This document shows positions 42,660 to 50,316 of a DNA stretch of 54,728 nt, piece by piece (position 1 is the first letter of the stretch; the number at the start of each line of letters is the position of its first letter). The stretch spans positions 1-54,728 of the forward strand of contig JAVBNT010000030.1 of NCBI GenBank assembly GCA_031551355.1, in the 5' to 3' direction. The position numbers and the translations under genes are program-made. This DNA is from JAVBNT01 sp031551355. GTDB lineage: Bacteria > Vulcanimicrobiota > CADAWZ01. The notes beneath the pieces are model-generated. The model was not told the origin of the DNA, ran no database searches, and was given only the letters and a program-made list of their open reading frames with translations.

Positions 42660-42725
42660 CTTTCCGCATGATTATGAAGGAGGCGGCATCGGGATTTGCC
42701 GCATTCTTCATAATCATGCGGAAAG
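42660..42725. repeat. Long perfect hairpin, 20-bp arms with nested stem
   Basis: Arms 42660-42679 and 42706-42725 are an exact 20-bp inverted repeat (start CTTTCCGCATGATTATG). Inside is a second stem GCGGCA/TGCCGC. The two stems stack into one cruciform-prone structure. There is no T tract on either side, so it is not a simple terminator. Confidence 0.85.
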
Positions 42726-42902
42726 TCGAAAACCACAGGTTTTACCACCTTGGATTTATATAAGTAATTATTCTGTTACAGGCAAGCATTCACAACTCTA
42801 GCCTGGTTCGCCGCGCTGCACTCGCGATGAACGGCTACGCCGTCTTTTCCAAAAATGTTTACTGGATTTTAGTGACATATAGAATGCAAATTGCTCTAGC
42901 CT

Positions 42903-42927
42903 GGATACCCGCCTACGCGGGTATGAC
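42903..42927. repeat. Dispersed intergenic palindrome
   Basis: GGATACCCGCCTACGCGGG followed by TATGAC is a member of the GGATTCCCGCCTACGCGGGAATGAC type of intergenic palindrome found in many bacterial genomes. The stem ATACCCGC/GCGGGTAT is perfect. Confidence 0.65.
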
Positions 42928-43135
42928 AAAGAGCCTCAAAATCTGCTATCATCGCCATTTTGTACACAGCGGAAAATGAAAGTTTTTTCAAAAAAACAGG
43001 GCAAAACGAACAATTTTGGCTATACACAGGCAAAAAAAATATTTTATTTCTTTCATGAATCTTGCATGACTTTTCATGACCGGTGTAGAACAGTATAAAG
43101 CATGGAGACCTGAGTAGAAATATTCAGGACAATCA

Positions 43136-43182
43136 TTGGAGGTAGAAACGCGTTTCTTCGCGGTAATGCGTTTCTTCTCCAA
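43136..43182 (+). promoter_or_regulatory. Structured leader before ridA
   Basis: TTGGAG (43136-43141) pairs with CTCCAA (43177-43182) and GAAACGC (43145-43151) with GCGTTTC (43168-43174), giving a two-part stem around a 16-base loop. It ends 8 bases before the ridA ribosome site GAGGG (43190-43194). It could be an attenuator or an RNA stabiliser. Confidence 0.5.
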
Positions 43183-43202
43183 AGTTAACGAGGGTATCAT
43201 TA

Positions 43203-43589
43203 ATGGCGGAAAAAAAGATCGTAAACACGTCAAAGGCTCCTGCCGCAGTCGGACCTTATTCACAGGCAATAGTTATTAACGGAATGATATATACTTCAGG
43301 GCAGTTAGGTATCGACACAACGACCGGAAAAATGGTGGACGGGGGCGTTGAAAAGGAAGCTGTGCAAGCCCTCAAAAACCTCAAAACCGTTCTTGAAGAA
43401 GGCGGCAGCAGTATAACAAGCGTTATAAAAACTACCGTATTTCTCAAAGATTTAAACGATTTTGCCAAAATCAATAAGATATATGCCGAAGTTTTCAATG
43501 AAAATCCGCCGGCCAGATCCTGTATCCAGGCCGCAGCACTTCCCCTCGGAGGACTTTTTGAAATAGAAGCCGTGGGATTTATAAAATAA
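43203..43589 (+). CDS. ridA: RidA family reactive enamine/imine deaminase
   Basis: The 128-residue protein is a full-length RidA: KAPAAVGPYSQAIVINGMIY, SGQLGIDTTTG and NPPARSCIQAAALPLGG, including the arginine (near residue 105) needed for catalysis. It hydrolyses 2-aminoacrylate and related enamines released by PLP enzymes. The window's sdaA is Fe-S dependent, so the main source is probably elsewhere. It converges with hemW and overlaps its end by 11 bp. Confidence 0.95.
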   Translation: MAEKKIVNTSKAPAAVGPYSQAIVINGMIYTSGQLGIDTTTGKMVDGGVEKEAVQALKNLKTVLEEGGSSITSVIKTTVFLKDLNDFAKINKIYAEVFNENPPARSCIQAAALPLGGLFEIEAVGFIK

Positions 43590-44721
43590 ACTCAGAAGAA
43601 ATCTCACTTTGCAGAGGAAAATATTGCACCGGTATATACCAGTGCTTATTTTTATTTACCAGCAATGATTTTTCCGACAAGTAAGCAATTACATCTTTAT
43701 AATGCCCGGAAAAACTGCATGCAAACAAACGGCTGAAAAGCTCTTCGTCAACTCCCAAAGAAGTCCTCAGCGCCAACATCACATACTCCCCCATTCTGCG
43801 TTCCAGAGACAGCTTTTCCCCACTCTCTATCGGTAAAAAATTATGCTCCGTCCGGAAAACATACTCATAGGGATCGGCAATATTTTTATACCGGAAACCG
43901 CGGCGGAATGTGCATGCTGAAGAACCGAATCCCCTGTAACCGGAATAATTCCAATACTTGAGATTATGCCCGCACTCATATCCCGGTTTCGCATAATTGG
44001 ACAGTTCATAATGGTTATAGCCGCAATCAGTCAGCTTTTGATGGGCAAGATGCATCATTTCCGCAAGACATTCATCTTCAGGCTGCTCCTGTCTGCCGTT
44101 TAAAACGTCGTCACCGATTAACGTACCTTCTTCCGGCGTAAACATATATACAGACAGATGCTCCACATCAAGCGAAACAGCTTTTTCCAAATCACTTGTA
44201 AAAGAATCAGGGGTTTGTCCCGGAAAACCAAAAATCAAATCTATATTGATATTTTTAAATCCAGCTTCTTTAGCAGCAAGAACGGCATTCTTCAATTCAG
44301 ATGATTTATGTATGCGGCCCAAAAAAGAAAGGTGAGAATCGTCAAAACTCTGACCGCCGATACTTATCCTATTTACAGAAACATTGCGGTAAGCAAGCAT
44401 TTTTTCAAGTTCTACAGTCCCGGGATTGACTTCCATCGATATTTCCGCACCGGGACTGATTTCAAAAAAAGCCCCAGCCTCCCGAAGAATAAATTCAATT
44501 GCCGCAGGATCCATCAGCGACGGGGTTCCGCCACCGAAAAAAACAGTGTCAACAGGAACTTTACCATCCTCATTTACGGAAGCAACAGCCATTTCCCGGC
44601 AGACGGCATAGATATATCTGCGCACAAACGAATCGGTATAATCGCTGGCCGGCAGGGAATCAAAATTACAGTATTTACACTTTCCGATACAAAAAGGGAT
44701 ATGAAAATAGAGACCTATCAA
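43579..44721 (-). CDS. hemW: Radical SAM protein HemW (heme chaperone-like)
   Basis: The 380-residue protein begins at TTG 44721 with IGLYFHIPFCIGKCKYCNF. The radical SAM motif CxxxCxxC is followed by Asn-Phe and lacks the extra cysteine of true coproporphyrinogen oxidase HemN, which marks HemW. Later motifs are FFGGGTPSLM, MEVNPGTVE, NRISIGGQSF and NIDLIFGFPGQT. HemW binds heme and SAM and is thought to insert heme into respiratory proteins. AGGTGA precedes the TTG, which overlaps the stop of the DUF362 gene as TTGA. Other heme genes are not in the window. Confidence 0.9.
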   Translation of the reverse strand: MIGLYFHIPFCIGKCKYCNFDSLPASDYTDSFVRRYIYAVCREMAVASVNEDGKVPVDTVFFGGGTPSLMDPAAIEFILREAGAFFEISPGAEISMEVNPGTVELEKMLAYRNVSVNRISIGGQSFDDSHLSFLGRIHKSSELKNAVLAAKEAGFKNINIDLIFGFPGQTPDSFTSDLEKAVSLDVEHLSVYMFTPEEGTLIGDDVLNGRQEQPEDECLAEMMHLAHQKLTDCGYNHYELSNYAKPGYECGHNLKYWNYSGYRGFGSSACTFRRGFRYKNIADPYEYVFRTEHNFLPIESGEKLSLERRMGEYVMLALRTSLGVDEELFSRLFACSFSGHYKDVIAYLSEKSLLVNKNKHWYIPVQYFPLQSEISSEFIL

Positions 44722-45860
44722 TGTTCACCTCCGGGCAGCAGCAATTTCAAAAACCATGGTCTTTTTACAATAATGGCGGCTGCAGGGCAAAGTTCGTGAC
44801 AGCAAAAACATTTTATACATATACTCCTGTCTATTTGAGGAGTTTTGCCGACAATTGAAATTGCTTTCGCCGGGCATATTTTTGAGCAGTAACCGCATCC
44901 TATGCAAGATTTTTTGAAAGTTATTTTAGGCTCCATAATTTTCGTCAAAACTTTACCAATGCTGCCGCCAACCCATCCGACACTCATTCTGGAAGGAATC
45001 CTGAGTCCCGACAGTCTCGACTCATGAGGATTTGCACCATAATATACATGACCGTCTATATTAGAGTCAAACAAATTCCGTTCCGAAGCTCTTTTTAAAA
45101 CAGGAATTTTAGAAAAATCAACTCCCATAAGAAAAGAAGCCGTAAGATCCAGGGCAAAAGCATCTTCCGAAGCAAGAATCAGATTCATAGGCACCGGCCT
45201 TCCGGCCGTTGGTCCGTCGCCGTCCATGCCCACTACTCCGTCCATTATTGATAAAGCCGGTTTTATGGAGAGAAAAATATCTATCAGCGTATCGGCAAAT
45301 TTATCATAATCAGGCATCCTGAAATGGTATTCCATTTTTAAAAGGCCGGGTATGGCACCGAAAAGATTTTTAACGGCACCCGTATATATCATCTGGCAAT
45401 GAGTCTTCATTTTGGGAAGATTGATTACAAGATCCGCATCAGCCAAAGGTTTTATAACCGTGAGTTTTTTAAGATACATCGCCTCAGGATTATCAATCTC
45501 GGTTATTGAAATATCAAGATTAGCCTCAACCCCCTGTTTGGCGGCAAGCTCCATCATACCGGTATTTTTATAAATTCCCTTTAAAACTTCAGGAGTATGA
45601 AGATTGCCCGGACCGTCAAGAATCGTTGCGGATGCTCCATTCTCAGTAATGATATCGCACATCGCGGCAACAATCGAGGGATGCGTCGTCGCCGCCCGCT
45701 CAGGGGCAAGGCCCATGACAAGATTCGGCTTCAGCACTACGCGCATACCCGGCTTTATGTATTTTGCCGCACCGCCCAGAGCATTTATCGCCCGCTCTAC
45801 CGATTCCCTTACCCCGGCAGGTTCATACGTATTGCACTTTACAATTGATATTTCAGACAT
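44718..45860 (-). CDS. DUF362 protein with two 4Fe-4S clusters
   Basis: The 380-residue protein has an N-terminal DUF362 domain (VVLKPNLVMGLAPERAATT, VINLPKMKTHCQMIYTGAVK, DGVVGMDGDGPTAG). A C-terminal bacterial-type ferredoxin domain follows, with two Cys clusters CIGCGYCSKICP and CIKCFCCHELCP. DUF362 ferredoxins occur in anaerobes and may transfer electrons to an unknown reaction. It is translated before hemW with overlapping stop and start, so an electron supply for a shared pathway is possible. AAGGAA lies just before the ATG. Confidence 0.9.
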   Translation of the reverse strand: MSEISIVKCNTYEPAGVRESVERAINALGGAAKYIKPGMRVVLKPNLVMGLAPERAATTHPSIVAAMCDIITENGASATILDGPGNLHTPEVLKGIYKNTGMMELAAKQGVEANLDISITEIDNPEAMYLKKLTVIKPLADADLVINLPKMKTHCQMIYTGAVKNLFGAIPGLLKMEYHFRMPDYDKFADTLIDIFLSIKPALSIMDGVVGMDGDGPTAGRPVPMNLILASEDAFALDLTASFLMGVDFSKIPVLKRASERNLFDSNIDGHVYYGANPHESRLSGLRIPSRMSVGWVGGSIGKVLTKIMEPKITFKKSCIGCGYCSKICPAKAISIVGKTPQIDRSICIKCFCCHELCPAAAIIVKRPWFLKLLLPGGEH

Positions 45861-45943
45861 AGGTTCCTTTTCAGTGAGGTAAGCCGCACCATATATAAAT
45901 ACTAATGAAAGAGCATTTAAAAATTGCCCGTTTCAATATTATA

Positions 45944-45984
45944 CACAAAATCCCCCAACAAATTATACCTTCGCGGGGGGATTT
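45944..45984 (-). terminator. Terminator after the amidohydrolase gene
   Basis: AAATCCCCC (45948-45956) pairs with GGGGGATTT (45976-45984). On the minus strand the stem ends in ATTTTGTGT. It lies 27 bp past the stop at 46012. Confidence 0.8.
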
Positions 45985-46011
45985 CATTAAAACATGCTTA
46001 CAGATTGAAAA

Positions 46012-47229
46012 CTAAATTTCGCCAAGCGCATCCTTGTCGACAAGCTTACCGTGGCTGATCACATATTTAGGTTCCTTATGGTACCAAAGCCCCTCATAAA
46101 CGCTCTTGCCCTCAAGAACAACCAAATGGGCCGCACCGCCCTCACGGAGGCCAAAATTAGCAACATTCATACATTTGGCGGCATTTACGGTAATCATATC
46201 ATAAATCTGTTCCATCTCCGGGAATGTAGTCATCCAGAGAAGATGAACATTGAGGAAACCGACTTCCAGCATATTGTTGTGTCCGAAAGGATAATAAGCA
46301 TCGGCAACATCATCCTGTCCCAGACAGACAAGATTTTGCTCTTCAAGCAGCTCCTTGACTCTTGCATGCAACGGTCCGGTATGCGGATCACTGACAACAC
46401 CCATTGCCGCTTTTTTCAAAAGAGCCGAGACTTTTTTGAAGTAAGGGGTCGGATACAGAGACATAGCTCTGGCATGGTGGGCAAGACATCTGCCGATCCA
46501 ACCGTTCTTTATTGCGCAGACAGCCAGCATTTCAAGGGTTTTAAGCGTAGGATCGCCGGCATCATCAACCAGCATGGAAATATCCTTGCCGTATTTTCTG
46601 GCAAGCTTCATCATCTCCTCAACATGGAACTTCTCATCTTCCTCGGTAAACTCTATCCACGGAATACCGCCGACAACGTCACAGCCCATTTTCATGGACT
46701 CTTCCATAAGCTCAAGCGTCCCCGGCTCGCGGACAACTCCGTCCTGGGGAAAAGCAACAACCTGCAGATCAACGATACCCTTAAACTCTTCTCTGGCCTT
46801 CAAAAGAGCTTTAACTCCTTCAAGACGAGCCTTGGAGTCAACATCGGCAAAAGCCCTTATATGAAGATTACCGTTTCTGGCCGCACGTCTTACGCATTTT
46901 CTAACATTTTCGATAATCCATTTCTCATCGTAATTTTCCTTGACTCTGGCCGCAAGCTCAATGGCGGTCATTGCTGAGCCCATATCGGAACCGTGATAAG
47001 TTTTAAGCGCCTGCTCGTCAAGCATTTGAACCGTGTATACTTTGCAGAGATGCAGGTGTGCGTTACAGAAAGACTCGGTGACAAGATTTCCCTGTGCGTC
47101 AATTACTTTGGCACTGCCTTTTTCTATCGTTCCGGCCGGAGCTATTTTACTGATAAGTCCTGCGGAGACGGCAATATCAAACGTGCCTTTCTGATTTCTT
47201 AGAGAAGCATTGGTGATAAGAAGATCCAT
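46012..47229 (-). CDS. Cytosine-deaminase-like amidohydrolase with altered metal site
   Basis: The 405-residue protein is an amidohydrolase-superfamily TIM barrel of the cytosine/isoguanine deaminase group. It has the metal HxH motif in NAHLHLCK, VVGGIPWIEFTEED, AHHARAM and the late aspartate in LGQDDVADAYYPFGHNNM. The segment expected to hold a metal histidine and the catalytic glutamate (HVDETDD or HCDE) reads MLVDDAGDP here: the histidine is Leu or Val by my alignment and the glutamate Asp or Ala. The final HDD is QDD. So the enzyme may use another metal arrangement or substrate. GGAGG precedes the ATG. Confidence 0.82.
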   Translation of the reverse strand: MDLLITNASLRNQKGTFDIAVSAGLISKIAPAGTIEKGSAKVIDAQGNLVTESFCNAHLHLCKVYTVQMLDEQALKTYHGSDMGSAMTAIELAARVKENYDEKWIIENVRKCVRRAARNGNLHIRAFADVDSKARLEGVKALLKAREEFKGIVDLQVVAFPQDGVVREPGTLELMEESMKMGCDVVGGIPWIEFTEEDEKFHVEEMMKLARKYGKDISMLVDDAGDPTLKTLEMLAVCAIKNGWIGRCLAHHARAMSLYPTPYFKKVSALLKKAAMGVVSDPHTGPLHARVKELLEEQNLVCLGQDDVADAYYPFGHNNMLEVGFLNVHLLWMTTFPEMEQIYDMITVNAAKCMNVANFGLREGGAAHLVVLEGKSVYEGLWYHKEPKYVISHGKLVDKDALGEI

Positions 47230-47320
47230 AAATAAAGCCTCCTGATGTATTTAAGGTATTAACATTTTCTTGCAAGGTGTATTTTTTCCTCTGAAAAAAA
47301 CCTGATATACATTAAAATTC

Positions 47321-48727
47321 TTAAAGCGACGTTGTTCCCAGACCAAAGCCAATGGCCCATTTTATGGAAGCTCTGGCCTGATCCAATACCGATTGGGCAT
47401 TGATGACATTCGTTTCCGCCCTCAGCATTGCATTCTGGGCATCAAGAACATCCAGCAAAATTCCGACTCCGGCCTTATACCTTCCCTGTGACAACCGGTG
47501 CGCCTCTCTCGCGCTGTCAACCTCAGCCTCAGCGGTAATAAGCGCCTGCTTGGCATTTCTCAGGGAAAGATAGGCATTGGAAACATCCCTGACAATATTC
47601 TGCTCCACCAGACGAAGCTGAGCCTGCGCCGCCATCTCGGCAGCTTTAGCCTGCTCAATCCTCCCCGAAGCATAACCTCCGTCGGTAAGAGGCATCGTCA
47701 GAAAAACACCGGCGGTAAAATAACCGTATTCCGGCAAAACGCTTCTGTCCTTTCCCACCCATCCGGCCTGCCCCGATATAACGGGAGCGTTGATAGAGGA
47801 AGCGGCGGCAACAGCATGTTTTGCAGCCTCCAAATCGGCAACTGCTTTCAAAAATTCAGGCCTGTTTTTCAACGCCTTCCCATACATTGCTTCAAGCTCC
47901 GACAAATCTATCTCCGGTTCGGGATTATTTACCGCTTCGATGGGAATGCGCGGGTCCACGCCCATAGACAATGCCAGATTAACTCTGGAAACACCGGCAT
48001 CGGTCTTAGCCTGGGTCAGACTGAAGACAGCCTCGGAAACCGCAGCCTGGGACCTTACTACATCGGAAGGGAGGCCGACTCCGGCTTTAAAGCGTTCCTG
48101 GGCCATTTTAAGATGTTCTTTCTGGTTTTCCAGATTCAGCTCATATACATCTACAAGCTTGGCGGCCTGTAGATATTTATAAAAAGACTGTTTGACCTCC
48201 AGAACGACATCGGCCTCCGTCTGGCTCAAATTTTCAAAAAAGGAGCGTTCAAGCGAAAGAGCCTCGCGGACCAGACTTCTCGTATGGTTGAAATCATATA
48301 GCAGCTGACTCAGGGAAGCCGACATACCGTAAGTGCTTACGGAAGAATTATCGGCATTCTGAGAGGTGGGATTTTTTCCGTAAGCGGCAGACTGGGCCTG
48401 ATAATTCACTGCCGCCGAGACTAAAGGATTGGCCGCGGAAGAAACCGTCTTAACATTGCCCTGCGCACTCATCAGCGATGCTCTGGCCACAGCTATCTTT
48501 GGCTGACATACCAAAGCGATCGAAGCCGCCTCAAACGCTGTCAGGGGTTTGGCAAGCTCCGGAGGAATTTCCGCGGGTACCGGTAAAGTCACATCCGGGA
48601 GTTCCGGGGCTTCATAAGGTTTCAGTTCATATTTCACAGGCGAATCCGACTGAGGCACCTGCGCAAATAAAATCCCAGGGCTGACTGTAAAAAGAAAAAG
48701 AAAGATTAAATAATAAAAACTTTTCAT
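47321..48727 (-). CDS. TolC-family outer membrane efflux channel
   Basis: The 468-residue protein has a signal peptide (residues 1-22, ending LFA before QVP) and the TolC internal duplication of long helical hairpins. Typical pieces are FEAASIALVCQPKIAVARAS, AQERFKAGVGLPSDVVRSQA and LSQGRYKAGVGILLDVLDAQ, the last two in equivalent positions of each repeat. It forms the outer-membrane exit duct for the adaptor and RND pump encoded divergently 190 bp away. No clear ribosome site precedes its ATG. Confidence 0.92.
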   Translation of the reverse strand: MKSFYYLIFLFLFTVSPGILFAQVPQSDSPVKYELKPYEAPELPDVTLPVPAEIPPELAKPLTAFEAASIALVCQPKIAVARASLMSAQGNVKTVSSAANPLVSAAVNYQAQSAAYGKNPTSQNADNSSVSTYGMSASLSQLLYDFNHTRSLVREALSLERSFFENLSQTEADVVLEVKQSFYKYLQAAKLVDVYELNLENQKEHLKMAQERFKAGVGLPSDVVRSQAAVSEAVFSLTQAKTDAGVSRVNLALSMGVDPRIPIEAVNNPEPEIDLSELEAMYGKALKNRPEFLKAVADLEAAKHAVAAASSINAPVISGQAGWVGKDRSVLPEYGYFTAGVFLTMPLTDGGYASGRIEQAKAAEMAAQAQLRLVEQNIVRDVSNAYLSLRNAKQALITAEAEVDSAREAHRLSQGRYKAGVGILLDVLDAQNAMLRAETNVINAQSVLDQARASIKWAIGFGLGTTSL

Positions 48728-48902
48728 AAAAATAAATACGTAAAAACAATCATTTTTTTTACTATAAAGTAAGGTCTTTAATAAATATTTGATGTGTCCC
48801 GGGCTTATTCCTACTCATAATTATAATATAGCTAAAACTAAAATCCAGAAGGAACAGCATAAATAATTAACGAAAAAATATCTTATCATAAAAATAATTT
48901 TT

Positions 48903-48919
48903 TATAATTTAAAAATATG
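48903..48919 (+). promoter_or_regulatory. Perfect -10 element abutting the adaptor start codon
   Basis: TATAAT (48903-48908) ends 8 bases before the ATG at 48917 and there is no Shine-Dalgarno. Transcription from it would start at or next to the ATG, giving a leaderless message. A clear -35 is not seen. Confidence 0.45.
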
Positions 48920-50314
48920 CTTACAAATAAAAACAACCTCAAATTATCCATAATACTGATTCTGCTTTGCGGTTTTCTGATATCATGTTCAACATCCCAT
49001 TCAAAAGAAAAAAGAAATGCCGTGAAAGCGGTTCCGGTTGCCGTTGCCAATGCGGTTATTCAGGACATGAGCAGAGAAATAGAACTAATCGGCAGGATCG
49101 AGCCCTGTTCATATGTAGATGTAAAGTCAAAAGTAGACGGTATACTTGACGAAATTCATTTCAAAGACGGGGAATTTGTAAAAAAAGGACAGGTCCTGTT
49201 CACAATAGATCCCGCTCCTTATAAAGAGCATTTTATGCAGGATCAGGCGATGGTAAAAAAATCACAGGCCGGCATAGAGCAGTCGAAAGCCAATTATGCA
49301 AAATCGATTGCCCTTGAAAAAGAAGCCTCCGCAAATCTTGAAAAAGCAATCGCCCAGAAAAAAGAATTACAGGCCAACATACAAAAAAACGAATTCCTTG
49401 CCAAAAATGCCTTTGACTCCGAAAAAAGGTATGCCGAACTGCTTAAAAACGGTTACACAACCCAGGAGCAGTATAACAACATCAAAACCAATGCCGACGT
49501 TTTAAGGGCCCAGTTGGATGCCGACAGAGAATCTATTGCCAATGCCTCGCTGGCAATAGAAGCGGCAATGGCTTCAAAGGAAACGGCCTCGGCGGCCACC
49601 AGATCCCAGAAAACCATGATAGACGACGCCAGCGCACAGTTTGAGGCCTCGGTGGCGGAAAAAAACATCTCTTCCATAAATCTCAGTGACTGTACAATAA
49701 TATCCCCGATTGACGGCAGGGCGGGAAGCCTCAAACTTTTCAAAGGCAACCTCATCAGAACCGGCAACAACCAGACACTGATCACAATAAACCAGCTCAA
49801 ACCCATATATGCGACCTGCTCGCTGCCGGAAAAATACCTGAAGGAAATCAGGGAGCTCTCTTCAAAACACAGCCTGGTTATAAAAGTCAGGCCGAAAGAC
49901 AGCGGCAAAGTAATAGATACCGGCATCATAACATTCATCGACAACCAGGTTGACATCAACACGGGAACAATACAGATAAGAGGTCTTTTTAAAAACCCGA
50001 ACTGCGAGTTATGGCCGGGACAGTTCGTAACCGCCTCAATAGCACTTTCAAAAATAAAGGATGCCGTGGTAGTTCCCTCTCAGGCCATACAGACTGGTCA
50101 GAACGGAGACTTTGCGTTTGTTGTCAAAGGCGAAACGGCACAATTCCGCAATGTGGAAACAGGTCCCTCCCTTGATGGAAAAACAGTTGTAACCAAAGGC
50201 ATTTCCGCCGGAGAAACAGTCGTCACGGAGGGTCAGCTGCGTCTGGCCGAAGGGATGAAAGTTGAAATCGTCGAGCGCCAGAAACCAGGCCTCAAATCAG
50301 AGAAAGAAACGTAA
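48917..50314 (+). CDS. RND efflux periplasmic adaptor lipoprotein
   Basis: The 465-residue protein has a lipoprotein signal (GFLISC, cysteine at 24). The membrane-fusion-protein order follows: VKSKVDGILDEIHFKDGEFV lipoyl half, a long coiled-coil hairpin (about 95-255, with a 30-residue insert relative to AcrA), SDCTIISPIDGRAGSLKLF, and the beta-barrel/membrane-proximal part with LWPGQFVTASI. It links the RND pump to TolC. It ends 2 bp before the pump gene, so translation is coupled. Substrates are unknown. Confidence 0.92.
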   Translation: MLTNKNNLKLSIILILLCGFLISCSTSHSKEKRNAVKAVPVAVANAVIQDMSREIELIGRIEPCSYVDVKSKVDGILDEIHFKDGEFVKKGQVLFTIDPAPYKEHFMQDQAMVKKSQAGIEQSKANYAKSIALEKEASANLEKAIAQKKELQANIQKNEFLAKNAFDSEKRYAELLKNGYTTQEQYNNIKTNADVLRAQLDADRESIANASLAIEAAMASKETASAATRSQKTMIDDASAQFEASVAEKNISSINLSDCTIISPIDGRAGSLKLFKGNLIRTGNNQTLITINQLKPIYATCSLPEKYLKEIRELSSKHSLVIKVRPKDSGKVIDTGIITFIDNQVDINTGTIQIRGLFKNPNCELWPGQFVTASIALSKIKDAVVVPSQAIQTGQNGDFAFVVKGETAQFRNVETGPSLDGKTVVTKGISAGETVVTEGQLRLAEGMKVEIVERQKPGLKSEKET

Positions 50315-50316
50315 CT

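Larger units (their letters stand above)
42430..43202. other. Non-coding region with three strong inverted repeats
   Basis: No gene can be supported in these 770 bp. They hold an imperfect hairpin at 42519-42575, a long perfect 20-bp hairpin at 42660-42725, a dispersed palindrome at 42903-42927 and a structured leader before ridA (43136-43182). The words CTCTAGCCTGG occur twice (about 42795 and 42893). Confidence 0.7.

Noticed and set aside
42431..42748. Minus-strand frame of 105 codons
   Set aside because: It covers two strong inverted repeats, has no ribosome site and no recognisable domain.
43203..43589. ridA and sdaA as a linked detoxification unit
   Set aside because: They are 27 kb apart, and sdaA here is Fe-S dependent rather than PLP dependent, so it does not release the RidA substrate in the usual way.
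46051..46977. Long open frame antisense to the amidohydrolase
   Set aside because: Same reason: no ribosome site or domain, and the minus-strand gene is convincing.
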